A DNA stretch of 64,000 bases. Source: Nonlabens ulvanivorans. Its GTDB lineage: Bacteria; Bacteroidota; Bacteroidia; Flavobacteriales; Flavobacteriaceae. A program made the translations under genes and the position numbers. Under the pieces are notes generated by a model. It ran no database searches and was not told where the DNA came from. It worked only from the letters and a program-made list of their open reading frames with translations. This document shows positions 26,561-35,422 of this stretch, one piece after another; the stretch's first letter is position 1; each line of letters opens with the position of its first letter. Location: contig NZ_BBMK01000002.1 in assembly GCF_000755285.1 (NCBI RefSeq), positions 248,001 through 312,000 of the forward strand, written 5' to 3'.

Positions 26561-27506
26561 ATCAGCACTTTTTAGAATAATCATTTTTATGATTTTAGCT
26601 TTAGTTCTATTTGAACTAGTAGCTGGTAAGGAAGGAACTTGGGCTGTACAAGAATATCCACTAATATGGTTAATCCTTGGAGTATTATTTCTTTGCGCTT
26701 ACTTATTAGAGACTAGTGTAAAAACTCTTGAAAGAGTTCTTTACAACACCTTAAGTGATGAAGCAAAAGAGCGTTATGATGCAGCAACAATCGCTCGCAA
26801 AGAACAAGAGTTTTCTGGTATTAAAAGTACTTATGCAAAAATGTTAGGTAGTAAGCCTATTGAAGATGAAGGTGAGATAGAATTAGATCATAATTATGAT
26901 GGCATACGTGAGTTAGATAACAACTTACCGCCATGGTGGGTTTATTTATTTTATGCGTCAATTGTTTTTGGGGGGGTTGTATACCTTGCTAAATACCATG
27001 TATTTGATATCGCACCAGATCAAGCCGAAGAATACCTACAAGAGGTAGCTATAGCCGAAAAGGAAATAGAAGAATACAAAAAAACTGCAAAAAATTTAAT
27101 AGACGTCAATACAGTAACCTTACTTACTGATGCATCAGATCTTAAAGCTGGTCAAGGTATTTTTCAAGACAATTGTATAGCATGTCACAAAGCCGATGGT
27201 GGTGGTGGTATAGGACCTAATCTTACAGACAGACACTGGATTCTAGGTGGTGGTATTAAAAATGTTTTTAATACCATAAGTGAAGGTGGACGTGATGGTA
27301 AAGGAATGGTGTCCTGGAAAGCAGATTTATCACCTAGCGAAATGGCGCAAGTAGCAAGTTATGTAATGTCATTTCAAGGAACCACACCTGCAGAGCCTAA
27401 AGAGGCAGAAGGTGAAATTTGGGAAGATCCAGATGCACCTAAAGACGTTGCACCAGCAGCACCAGAAACTCAAGTAGATTCTACAGCAGTAACTTTTAAC
27501 GATTAA
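26553..27506 (+). CDS. ccoP: cbb3 oxidase cytochrome c subunit CcoP
   Basis: 317 residues with two N-terminal membrane helices, the cytoplasmic linker typical of Bacteroidota CcoP, and a third helix near LPPWWVYLFYASIVFG. A single c-type heme domain (about residues 195-290) has CIACH and distal Met in GKGMVSW. Proteobacterial CcoP carries two hemes; only one CxxCH is seen here. The run of seven G at 26970-26976 gives FGGVVY where FGVVY would be usual, another four-to-seven G change but in frame. Confidence 0.92.
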   Translation: MNKSALFRIIIFMILALVLFELVAGKEGTWAVQEYPLIWLILGVLFLCAYLLETSVKTLERVLYNTLSDEAKERYDAATIARKEQEFSGIKSTYAKMLGSKPIEDEGEIELDHNYDGIRELDNNLPPWWVYLFYASIVFGGVVYLAKYHVFDIAPDQAEEYLQEVAIAEKEIEEYKKTAKNLIDVNTVTLLTDASDLKAGQGIFQDNCIACHKADGGGGIGPNLTDRHWILGGGIKNVFNTISEGGRDGKGMVSWKADLSPSEMAQVASYVMSFQGTTPAEPKEAEGEIWEDPDAPKDVAPAAPETQVDSTAVTFND

Positions 27507-27523
27507 GTTTAAAGAACGGTAAA

Positions 27524-28945
27524 ATGGAGACACCAGAAAATGAAGTTTTTAGAGACAGTATCGGTACCATTAATGAAGATGGTAAGCGTAACTGGTTGTA
27601 TCCTAAAAAACCAACAGGTAAATTTTATGACTACCGTAAATGGGTGAGTTATGGATTACTTGCATTTTTACTGGCCGCTCCGTTTATTAAAATAAATGGC
27701 AACCAGTTCATTATGATGAATGTGCTGGAAAGGAGATTTAACATTTTCGGATTTCCATTCTGGCCACAAGACTTTCATCTATTTGTTATAATGATGATTA
27801 TCGGCGTTGTGTTTGTCATCTTTTTTACAGTTGCATTTGGTAGAATATTTTGTGGCTGGATGTGTCCGCAGACTATTTTTATGGAAATGGTCTTCCGTAG
27901 AATTGAGTATTGGATAGAAGGTGATCGAGGAAAACAAATCAGATTAGATAAACAAAAATGGGATGCCGAAAAAATTCGTAAAAAAGGAACTAAATGGTTC
28001 ATATTTGCAGTCATCTCCTTTATTATCGCAAACGTATTTCTTGCCTATTTAATTGGTAGTGATCAGCTATTTAAATACATTAAAGATGGACCATTTGCTC
28101 ACTTAAGCACGTTGTTCTCTTTAATAATTTTCACATCAGTATTTTATTTTGTGTTTGCCTGGTTTAGAGAGCAAGTATGTATCATCGCCTGTCCTTATGG
28201 TAGGTTACAAGGTGTTTTGCTCGATGATAAATCTATTATCGTTGCTTATGATCATAAAAGAGGTGAGAAGGAAGAAGGTCGTGCTCTATTTAAAAAGAAT
28301 GAAGATCGAGCTGCAACAGGAAAAGGAGATTGTATCGATTGTGGACAATGCGTTCAAGTATGTCCTACAGGAATAGATATTAGAAACGGAACTCAGTTAG
28401 AATGTGTTAATTGTACAGCCTGTATTGACGCTTGTGATCATATAATGGAAAAAGTGGATCTTCCTAAAGGCTTGATACGTTATGCAAGTGAAGATAATAT
28501 TACTAAAGGTATCAAGTTTGAATGGACGCCTAGATTAAAAGGGTACATCGCTGTACTAGCAATTTTACTAGGTATTTTTTCTGGTATGATGTTACTGCGC
28601 AACGATGTTGAGGCGCGTGTTTTAAGATTGCCAGGATCATTATACGAGCATAAAGGCGAGGACGTGATCAGTAATGTTTATACATATAAACTAGTTAATA
28701 AGACCATTGTGCCTGTAGAGGATATACACTTTAAATTATTATCCCATAAAGGAAATATTAACCTAGTTAAAAATCAAGGTTTTAATATAGCAAAAGAAGG
28801 CCTTGCAGAAGGAACCTTATTTATTGAATTAAAAACTGGAGCTATTAAAGGCGATAAAGAACGTGTAGAAATAGGAATTTACAGTGGTGATGATTTGATT
28901 GAAACAACGACCACATCATTTTTAGGACCTAGAAGTTATAAATAG
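27524..28945 (+). CDS. ccoG: cbb3 maturation ferredoxin-like protein CcoG
   Basis: 473 residues with five to six membrane helices and two 4Fe-4S motifs, CIDCGQCVQVCP and CVNCTACIDACD, in the RdxA/CcoG pattern. GRIFCGWMCPQTIFMEMVF is the polyferredoxin membrane signature. A C-terminal Ig-like periplasmic domain (about 370-473) is present as in the family. CcoG acts in copper delivery or reduction for cbb3. It is followed by a palindromic repeat and ccoH. Confidence 0.93.
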   Translation: METPENEVFRDSIGTINEDGKRNWLYPKKPTGKFYDYRKWVSYGLLAFLLAAPFIKINGNQFIMMNVLERRFNIFGFPFWPQDFHLFVIMMIIGVVFVIFFTVAFGRIFCGWMCPQTIFMEMVFRRIEYWIEGDRGKQIRLDKQKWDAEKIRKKGTKWFIFAVISFIIANVFLAYLIGSDQLFKYIKDGPFAHLSTLFSLIIFTSVFYFVFAWFREQVCIIACPYGRLQGVLLDDKSIIVAYDHKRGEKEEGRALFKKNEDRAATGKGDCIDCGQCVQVCPTGIDIRNGTQLECVNCTACIDACDHIMEKVDLPKGLIRYASEDNITKGIKFEWTPRLKGYIAVLAILLGIFSGMMLLRNDVEARVLRLPGSLYEHKGEDVISNVYTYKLVNKTIVPVEDIHFKLLSHKGNINLVKNQGFNIAKEGLAEGTLFIELKTGAIKGDKERVEIGIYSGDDLIETTTTSFLGPRSYK

Positions 28946-28965
28946 AATATTATTGATTTAAAGTT

Positions 28966-28981
28966 CGCTTTCGCGAAAGCG
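28966..28981. repeat. Palindromic repeat copy 5 (between ccoG and ccoH)
   Basis: CGCTTTCGCGAAAGCG, 20 bases after the ccoG stop codon. Confidence 0.9.
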
Positions 28982-29004
28982 TATTGACAACAAATATTAA
29001 CATT

Positions 29005-29451
29005 ATGAAATTAAATTGGGGGGGAACCAGCATAGCGATTGCAATTACACTATTTATAGGTTTTATAATGATGATGGTTGTAACGATGCTTACAGATAAA
29101 GGTTTTGATCACGATATGGTCACGACTGAATATTATAAAAAGGAATTGTTATTTCAACAAGAAATTGATGCAGAACAGAATGCAAAGAATCTAGGTGAGA
29201 TAAAAGGTTTGAAAACTACTACTGGATGGGCTATTGAGTTTCCAGAAAGTATAAAAGAGACTGATTTTAAAGGAAAAGTGTCCCTATATAGACCGTCAGA
29301 TAAGCAACTAGATTTTGACTTGCCTATTGTCTTATCTGGTAAATATTTGCTCATACCTGACAATCGCTTAACAGACGGTCGATGGGACATTCTTATAACG
29401 GGTACCGTAGATGGTCAACCGTTTAAATATAAAGAATCTATAATCTATTAA
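29005..29451 (+). CDS. ccoH: FixH/CcoH-family cbb3 assembly protein
   Basis: 148 residues; the start at 29005 gives MKLNWGG followed by one membrane helix (SIAIAITLFIGFIMMMVVTML) and a periplasmic domain with DMVTTEYYKKELLFQQEID, the FixH signature. FixH works with CcoI during assembly. Seven G at 29018-29024 read NWGGTS; four G would give NWGTS. It precedes the TauE/SafE gene by 1 base. Confidence 0.9.
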   Translation: MKLNWGGTSIAIAITLFIGFIMMMVVTMLTDKGFDHDMVTTEYYKKELLFQQEIDAEQNAKNLGEIKGLKTTTGWAIEFPESIKETDFKGKVSLYRPSDKQLDFDLPIVLSGKYLLIPDNRLTDGRWDILITGTVDGQPFKYKESIIY

Positions 29452-29452
29452 T

Positions 29453-30184
29453 ATGTTGTGGTCTGGTTTTATATTAGGTTTATTGGGCAGTTTCCATTGT
29501 ATGGGAATGTGTGGTCCTATAGCCTTTTTATTACCTGTAAATCACAAGAACCCAACTCAAAAGGCCTTTCAAGTTAGTATATATCATGCGGGCAGATTGT
29601 TTGCATATGGTTTAATAGGTTTTTTACTAGGCCTACTAGGTAAAAGTTTTGATCTTTTTGGATGGCAACAACAGTTGAGCATTGCAGTAGGAGTAGCGAT
29701 GATTGTAATGGTGATAACAACCTATTTCATAGGTATGAATTTTACAGTTACTAAACCTTTATATAGACTGGTAGGTAAGTTGAAAAGTGCGATGGGTAAG
29801 GAGCTTAAAAAGAAAACTTATGATGCTTTTTTTACCATGGGTTTTTTAAATGGTCTATTGCCATGTGGTCTCGTTTATATGGCTGTGATAGGAGCAGTAG
29901 GATCTGGAAATGCACTGGAAGGAGCTGCTTATATGATGTTTTTTGGATTAGGTACGGTGCCATTAATGACAGCTGCCGTTTATCTAGGTAACGTTATATC
30001 AATAAAGGTAAAAACGTTTATGAAAAAAGCAGTTCCTGTTTTTGTTATTCTAATCGGATTGCTTTTTATCGTGAGAGGATTAGGACTAGGTATACCATAT
30101 CTATCGCCTAAAAATATGAAGAATCAACAGTCTGCGCAGCAGTCTTGTCATACACCTATAGTTTTAAATACAAATCAAAAATAA
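29453..30184 (+). CDS. TauE/SafE-like (UreH-type) membrane protein of the cbb3 locus
   Basis: 243 residues, about six helices. The N-terminus LGSFHCMGMCGPIAFLLPV has the HCxGMCGP motif of the UreH-like/DsbD-like membrane domain family often found beside cbb3 genes. A second NGLLPCGLVYMAV half repeat is seen. A role in copper handling or cytochrome assembly is suggested by context only; it is not proven to move sulfite. It is 1 base after ccoH. Confidence 0.82.
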   Translation: MLWSGFILGLLGSFHCMGMCGPIAFLLPVNHKNPTQKAFQVSIYHAGRLFAYGLIGFLLGLLGKSFDLFGWQQQLSIAVGVAMIVMVITTYFIGMNFTVTKPLYRLVGKLKSAMGKELKKKTYDAFFTMGFLNGLLPCGLVYMAVIGAVGSGNALEGAAYMMFFGLGTVPLMTAAVYLGNVISIKVKTFMKKAVPVFVILIGLLFIVRGLGLGIPYLSPKNMKNQQSAQQSCHTPIVLNTNQK

Positions 30185-30189
30185 AAGTT

Positions 30190-30333
30190 ATGAATATGTT
30201 ACCTCTAGTAGATTGGACCATGGGAGCAATTTTAATAGGTGTGTTTGCACTGGTATGCATCGCACTGGTCGCGATAGTTATGAATATGATGAAAACAGAT
30301 AAGAAAAAGGATGAAAGTACTAGGACTGAATAA
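30190..30333 (+). CDS. Small single-helix membrane protein at the end of the cbb3 locus
   Basis: 47 residues, start at 30190 after the upstream stop by 5 bases. One membrane helix (WTMGAILIGVFALVCIALVAIV) and a Lys/Asp-rich tail. I do not recognise a family. It may be an accessory subunit of the oxidase; the position in the operon is the only evidence. Confidence 0.65.
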   Translation: MNMLPLVDWTMGAILIGVFALVCIALVAIVMNMMKTDKKKDESTRTE

Positions 30334-30399
30334 GTCCATAGTGAGAATGTTTCAGGGCGAGCTGTAAGGCCCGTCATGATTTATTTTGGTTAATTGGTT

Positions 30400-30435
30400 G
30401 AAAGAGGTATTCTGTATAGAGTACCTCTTTCTTTG
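30400..30435 (+). terminator. Terminator of the cbb3 operon
   Basis: GAAAGAGGTA pairs with TACCTCTTTC around a 12-base loop and is followed by TTTG; about 65 bases after the last cbb3-locus stop. Confidence 0.8.
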
Positions 30436-30483
30436 TAATGAGCTTAAATATTTTAACAAGAAACTATCGACTTTAAAGCAAAA

Positions 30484-30509
30484 AAATCTCCTAGTTAAAG
30501 GAGATTTTT
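30484..30509. terminator. Terminator hairpin facing hemN
   Basis: AAATCTCCT pairs with AGGAGATTT, with A and T runs on either side, so it can act in both directions; 26 bases past the hemN stop. Confidence 0.75.
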
Positions 30510-30534
30510 GAGATCATTGAAATTATTTGCCACA

Positions 30535-31899
30535 TTAAATCGTCATAGAAAATAATTGCGTGTTAGGTTTTTTACTTATTAACCTTAGGTCAAAAGCCAT
30601 ACAAATATTGCGTACAAATGGTCTGCCTTTTTCAGTAACAGTTATACCATTAGATTCTAGAATAAGCAATCCATCTTCTTCCATCTCTTTAAGACTGATC
30701 AATATATCTGGAATCTCTTCAATATACAATTCTCCATTCTTTTCCCATTGGGTTTCAAAATGACACATTAAATTTAGAATGTGTTTTCTGATGATTAAAT
30801 CTTCATTATTTAATAAATGTCCTCTGTAAACTGGAATTTGATCTTGATCCAATAACTTTTTATACTCTGTAATACTTTTTACATTTTGAGAAAACCCGTA
30901 CCAGCTGTCACTGATAGAAGAAACTCCTAGACCTATCATAGCTTGTGTACTACTAGAACTATATCCCATAAAATTGCGATGTAACTTTTTTGTCTCCATA
31001 GCTATGTTCAACTCATCACTAGCCAGTGCAAAGTGATCCATGCCTATCTCAATATAACCAGCATCTTCTAGCATTTTCTTACCTATTTCATATTGAGCTC
31101 TTTTTTCATCTGGACTAGGTAAGTCATCCTGACTAAAACCACGTTGCCCGTTACCTTTTATCCATGGCACAAATGCATAACTATAAAAGGCTATACGATC
31201 TGGCTTGAGTGCTATCGTTTGTTTAATAGTATGAATAACATGTTCTTCCTTTTGAAAAGGAAGGCCGTAAATTAAATCATGTCCGACAGAGGTGTAACCT
31301 ATTTCTCTTGCGTTAAGTGTAGCGTTTAGAACATTCTCAAAAGGTTGTACTCTATGAATGGCCTTTTGTACTTCTAGGTTATAATCTTGTACACCATAGC
31401 TCACACGATTAAAACCTAATTCAAATAAAGTCTTTAAGTGTTCTTTTGTAGTATTATTAGGATGCCCTTCAAAACTAAGAGCCGCATTTTTTGATTTATG
31501 AGCATTTCTAAATATACCGTCAATGAGCACTTTTAAGTTTTCTGGAGAGAAAAAGGTTGGTGTTCCTCCACCTAAGTGTAATTCACTGATGATAGGAGTC
31601 TCATCTAATAGTGCTAAGTATAATGACCACTCTTTAAGCACGTGTGTTATATAAGGTAGCTCTACATTATGATTTACTGTTATTCTTTTATTACAGCCAC
31701 AAAATGTACACATCGCTTCACAAAATGGTAAATGAATGTATAAGCTGATCCCTTCTTTTTGATTAGATTCTTTAATACTTTTTATAACAGAACTTTCCCA
31801 ATCTGATTTAGTAAAAGAATTTTCTTCCCAGTAAGGTACTGTAGGGTAACTAGTGTAACGTGGTCCAGCCACATTGTATTTTTGGACGAGTGAAGACAT
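30535..31899 (-). CDS. hemN: Oxygen-independent coproporphyrinogen III oxidase HemN
   Basis: 454 residues, normal length. Radical-SAM cluster CEAMCTFCGCNKRI (C-x3-C-x2-C-x-C, near residue 60), the GGGTPTFFSPENL motif, YGVQDYN and the family C-terminal domain. It converts coproporphyrinogen III to protoporphyrinogen IX without oxygen, so it supports heme supply when oxygen is low. The FNR-type box at 31991-32002 and a -7 element lie upstream in the spacing seen for the cbb3 genes. Confidence 0.95.
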   Translation of the reverse strand: MSSLVQKYNVAGPRYTSYPTVPYWEENSFTKSDWESSVIKSIKESNQKEGISLYIHLPFCEAMCTFCGCNKRITVNHNVELPYITHVLKEWSLYLALLDETPIISELHLGGGTPTFFSPENLKVLIDGIFRNAHKSKNAALSFEGHPNNTTKEHLKTLFELGFNRVSYGVQDYNLEVQKAIHRVQPFENVLNATLNAREIGYTSVGHDLIYGLPFQKEEHVIHTIKQTIALKPDRIAFYSYAFVPWIKGNGQRGFSQDDLPSPDEKRAQYEIGKKMLEDAGYIEIGMDHFALASDELNIAMETKKLHRNFMGYSSSSTQAMIGLGVSSISDSWYGFSQNVKSITEYKKLLDQDQIPVYRGHLLNNEDLIIRKHILNLMCHFETQWEKNGELYIEEIPDILISLKEMEEDGLLILESNGITVTEKGRPFVRNICMAFDLRLISKKPNTQLFSMTI

Positions 31900-31959
31900 A
31901 CCTGATTTTTAATAAACACACCTCTTAAATGAGTCCTATGTGTGCATCGTTTAAGGATT

Positions 31960-31967
31960 CAAAACTA
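31960..31967 (-). promoter_or_regulatory. -7 promoter element of hemN
   Basis: TAGTTTTG on the minus strand, 61 bases before the start codon; it sits about 30 bases from the centre of the FNR box. Confidence 0.6.
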
Positions 31968-31990
31968 GCGGTATACCTATTTTAAAAAAA

Positions 31991-32002
31991 TGATAATTGT
32001 CA
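31991..32002. promoter_or_regulatory. FNR-type box TGATAATTGTCA upstream of hemN
   Basis: Same 12-base sequence as the box before ccoS, in the hemN-hemJ spacer, at about -43 relative to the predicted hemN start of transcription. Confidence 0.7.
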
Positions 32003-32091
32003 GCTCTTAAGTTCTTACAAAAGAATTTTAATGTTTAGTGATATACTGGTATTGATTTAATATTTTTACGACAATTCATAAAAGAGAATCA

Positions 32092-32634
32092 TTGGAAGAG
32101 TACTATCTATATTTCAAGTCTTTACACCTTATTTTTATTGTAACATGGTTTGCAGGTCTTTTTTATATTCCTAGGTTATTCGTTTATCAAATTGAGGCTC
32201 ATCAAGAACAAGAACCAGCAAAATCAATCTTGTTAAAACAACTTCAATTAATGACTCGTAGATTATGGTATATCATTTCATGGCCTAGTGCTGTTCTAGC
32301 AACTTTATTTGCAATTTGCTTGATTTATATCAATCCATCAATAATTGAAGCACAATGGATGCAGGTTAAGTTGGGTTTTGTGGTGTTACTTTTTATATAT
32401 CATATTAAAACCCATTATATTTTTAAAGAATTAGAGAATAATATAGTGAAGTGGACCTCAAATGGCATGAGATTGTATAATGAAGGAGCTACACTTATTT
32501 TATTTGCAGTTGTTTTCTTAGTGATACTCAAAAGTGCTATTAATTGGATTTATGGAGTAGTTGGGATTTTCTTACTAGCGGCTATTTTAATGATTTTATT
32601 TAAGATCTATAAAAGATATAGAGAGAAAGTTTAG
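32092..32634 (+). CDS. hemJ: HemJ-type protoporphyrinogen IX oxidase (CopD/UPF0093-like)
   Basis: 180 residues with four to five membrane helices. HemJ signatures are the first-helix HLIFIVTWFAGLFYIPRLFVY (conserved His and Arg) and the ending region with NEGATLILFAVVFLVIL. It oxidises protoporphyrinogen IX. The frame opens at a TTG (32092) with no upstream ATG; one extra T in ATCATTGG would restore an ATG, so the start may be damaged. Divergent from hemN, so heme genes share this spacer. Confidence 0.82.
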   Translation: MEEYYLYFKSLHLIFIVTWFAGLFYIPRLFVYQIEAHQEQEPAKSILLKQLQLMTRRLWYIISWPSAVLATLFAICLIYINPSIIEAQWMQVKLGFVVLLFIYHIKTHYIFKELENNIVKWTSNGMRLYNEGATLILFAVVFLVILKSAINWIYGVVGIFLLAAILMILFKIYKRYREKV

Positions 32635-32769
32635 TTGTATTGATGTTGTAAATCAGTTGTTTATGGTGTTTGTTTAATATGAAGTTGTTGTTAAACGTCA
32701 ATTTAGTATTCTTTAACGAAAACCGATTTCTTTTATCAAAAGTTAATATATCAACCTATCTTAACGAGA

Positions 32770-32777
32770 TACCTTTG
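32770..32777 (+). promoter_or_regulatory. -7 element TACCTTTG before the first secreted paralogue
   Basis: Matches TAnnTTTG, 24 bases before the start codon at 32802. Confidence 0.55.
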
Positions 32778-32801
32778 CGGCGTTAAAAAAATAACTCCCA
32801 A

Positions 32802-34103
32802 ATGAAAAACGTATTATTCGTTTTGTTAATTCTATTCAGTATTCAATCTATCGGTCAGGTTGGAATCAATACAGACACACCTGCTCCAGACGCTGCTTTA
32901 GATATAGAAGGAACTGATAAAGGTATATTGATACCACGATTAGATCTGTCAGATTTATCTACTATAGCACCTGTTACTGGTGGTGCTACAGAAAGTCTAC
33001 TGGTTTATAATACAAACACCACTACTGGTAAAGGATTCTATTTTTGGTCTGGTATCGAATGGGTTCCTGTAGGTAAAGGTTTGTACTGGGAAAAAGACGG
33101 TAATACTGGAACAACACCTGGCACATCAGTTGGTGAGAATTACTTAGGAACTAAGGACGCACAAGATTTAGTTATAGCTACTAATAGCACAGAGGTGATG
33201 CGAGTTACTAGTAATGGACAAGTTTTGGCCTCTAACGCAGGATCTGCAGCAGCACCTACTTTTTCTTTCCATTCAGACAGTGATACAGGTATCTATTCTG
33301 AAGGAACAGATAAATTAAATATGAGTGCAGCAGGTACTAATATGGTAGAATTTGATGGAGGATCTAGTCCTCAAACAATTTTAAATCCTACTAATGCAGA
33401 TGCTGATACTCGCATCGCATCACAAGGAGAATCTCATATGCTTTTTGTAGACGCTGGTACAAACCGTATAGGAATTGCAAATAGCAACCCACAAGCAACA
33501 CTTCATGTTGGAGGTGCTACTAGTACTATTAGAATAGATGCTCTTAATTCTACTAATAATGTTAATAATAAAGGATCTGTTTCTACACCAGTATTTGTAG
33601 ATGCAAATGGTGAGTTAAGTATTCAAGGTTCAAACGTTATTACTCAACTAGTAGAAGATAATACAGCGTTTTTATCAACACCTGTAATTGTAGACAATAC
33701 ATCAAGTGGTAGAACAATTACAGAGCTTTATGCGACAACGGTTACTTTAACTAGAGACGCACTTATTGAAGTGGTTTATCAGGCAGGTGTAACGATAACA
33801 GATACATCAAATGCTTTTATTTATGATGGAAGACCTAGAATCTATAGAATATTTGTAGAAATAGATGGAAGAAAAGTGGCTTATAAAGGAGATGCTTACA
33901 CCAGTAGAAGTACGACAGGAACGACTATAGTGAATGGACCATTTTACCTTAATGGTAATGGTTATGTTCAATTACCTGGATCTACTACGGGAACGACACA
34001 TGAAATTAAAGTATTTGCAGAGGTTTATGGAAACACTGCTTCTACTAGGTGTTCTTATGGTGGTAATGGAGATGACATTTTTCAAGTTCTAGTAAGATAT
34101 TAA
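32802..34103 (+). CDS. Secreted protein with a tail-fibre-like repeat body, paralogue A
   Basis: 433 residues, signal peptide ending SIQSIGQ. The body has a flavobacterial surface-protein opening (GINTDTPAPDAALDIEGTDKGILIPRL), low-complexity short strands and repeats such as DAGTNRIGIANSNPQATLHVGG, which recall phage tail-fibre shafts. The C-terminal ~140 residues (from VITQLVEDNTAFLSTP) form a globular domain with FVEIDGRKVAYKG. No catalytic motif is seen. The next gene is a paralogue with the same layout. Surface or matrix role inferred. Confidence 0.75.
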   Translation: MKNVLFVLLILFSIQSIGQVGINTDTPAPDAALDIEGTDKGILIPRLDLSDLSTIAPVTGGATESLLVYNTNTTTGKGFYFWSGIEWVPVGKGLYWEKDGNTGTTPGTSVGENYLGTKDAQDLVIATNSTEVMRVTSNGQVLASNAGSAAAPTFSFHSDSDTGIYSEGTDKLNMSAAGTNMVEFDGGSSPQTILNPTNADADTRIASQGESHMLFVDAGTNRIGIANSNPQATLHVGGATSTIRIDALNSTNNVNNKGSVSTPVFVDANGELSIQGSNVITQLVEDNTAFLSTPVIVDNTSSGRTITELYATTVTLTRDALIEVVYQAGVTITDTSNAFIYDGRPRIYRIFVEIDGRKVAYKGDAYTSRSTTGTTIVNGPFYLNGNGYVQLPGSTTGTTHEIKVFAEVYGNTASTRCSYGGNGDDIFQVLVRY

Positions 34104-34107
34104 TATT

Positions 34108-35390
34108 ATGAGCTTGAAAATATATATACAATCTTATTGTTTTCAATGAGCTTTCTATCTGCTACGGCTCAAATAGGATTTGGTACCAGTGCTCCTCAAC
34201 CAGAAACATTGATGGACGTATACTCTGTTGATAAAGGTTTGTTATTACCACGTATCTCGATTAATGATTTTGATAGTTTTAATTTGCCTGTAGGTTCGCA
34301 AACAGAATCTCTCTTACTTTATAATACTAATGCTACTTTAGGTAAAGGTTTTACTTATTGGAATGGTAGCTCTTGGAATCATGTTAATAATAACTTTTTT
34401 TGGAGTACTTATGGCGATGATAACTTGTCTAGTTCTAATTTTTTAGGCACAGCAGATAATAACTCCTTCATTATAGGTACAGCAGGTTTACCTCGCCTAC
34501 ACTTTACAACTGGGCAACAATTAGTTGCTCATAATAATGGTACGATATCTAATCCGTCATGGTCTATGATTAATACGGGAATAGGTGCATATAGTTTGGG
34601 AAATGATTTAAGAATAGGTCTTGACGGTAAAGACTATATATCTGCCGCTGCGACTAATGCTGTAGTTATAAATCCGTCTCAAGAAAATATTGATTTATCT
34701 ATTCAAGGGAACACAACGCCAGTGCTACAAATGGATGCTAGTTCAAACAGTTTAGGGATAGCGTCAACATCACCGATTGAAGCTTCAATGCATGTTCAAG
34801 GAGTAACTAGCAATGTCCGTATTCACAGTCTAGGAGCGACGCATAGTAATAATAACGGTGTCGATCAATCATTACTATACGTAAATCAAGAAGGAGAATT
34901 AATTTTAGAAGCGACACCGCACATTACTCAATTACCACAATTTGAATTTGAATCTGCTTATTTATCATCTGGTGTCACATTAAGTGATGCGGCTCAAGGT
35001 GAAAGTACCGTAGTGCTTCATACGACTTCAGAACAGTTATTCGATGACGGATTGTTAGAAGTGGTTTACCAGACTTCTTTCTCGGTGAGGAGACATACAG
35101 GTACTGCTATAACAGATGGTAAACCTAGAAAATATGGGATAAGAGTTAAAGTCGATGGTCGTGTTATAGGTCAGACCTCAAAGATGTATACATCTGCAGC
35201 AACTGGTGGTAGCATTGCTTCAGGATTCATGTATTTGAACGGTAAAGGATATAAACCTCTTACGGGAAACTCTTCAGGAACAACTTACACTATTGAAGTA
35301 GAGTTGTTTGTGGATGGTGGTGGTAATTCAACAGAATATACGGTAGGTTCTTCTTCAAATGACTTTTTTGAAGTTATTGTCCATTATTAG
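34108..35390 (+). CDS. Secreted protein, paralogue B (frameshift in signal peptide)
   Basis: About 427 residues when joined. ATG at 34108 opens MSLKIYIQ; one missing base near 34131 breaks the frame, and the rest runs from LLFSMSFLSATAQIGFGTSAPQ. Layout matches paralogue A: GVDKGLLLPRI-type opening (VDKGLLLPRISINDF), tail-fibre-like middle (SSNSLGIASTSPIEASMHVQG) and the same C-terminal domain with RVKVDGRVIGQTSK and FFEVIVHY. A TTG at 34137 is the alternative start, but it would shorten the signal peptide. It lies 4 bases after paralogue A, so they form one unit. Confidence 0.72.
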
Positions 35391-35392
35391 TG

Positions 35393-35408
35393 CGCTTCCG
35401 CGAAAGCG
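35393..35408. repeat. Palindromic repeat copy 6 (C variant)
   Basis: CGCTTCCGCGAAAGCG, one mismatch from the perfect palindrome, directly after the stop of paralogue B. The same variant is at 45289. Confidence 0.85.
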
Positions 35409-35422
35409 TAATTAAAAACAAT

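Noticed and set aside
30334-30400. Possible riboswitch-like structure (GGGC...GCCC) after the cbb3 locus
   Set aside because: Only a 4-bp stem is visible and the region lies downstream of the last gene before a terminator.
32802-35390. Prophage remnant around the tail-fibre-like proteins
   Set aside because: No integrase, capsid, terminase or attachment repeats are present, and both proteins have bacterial signal peptides.
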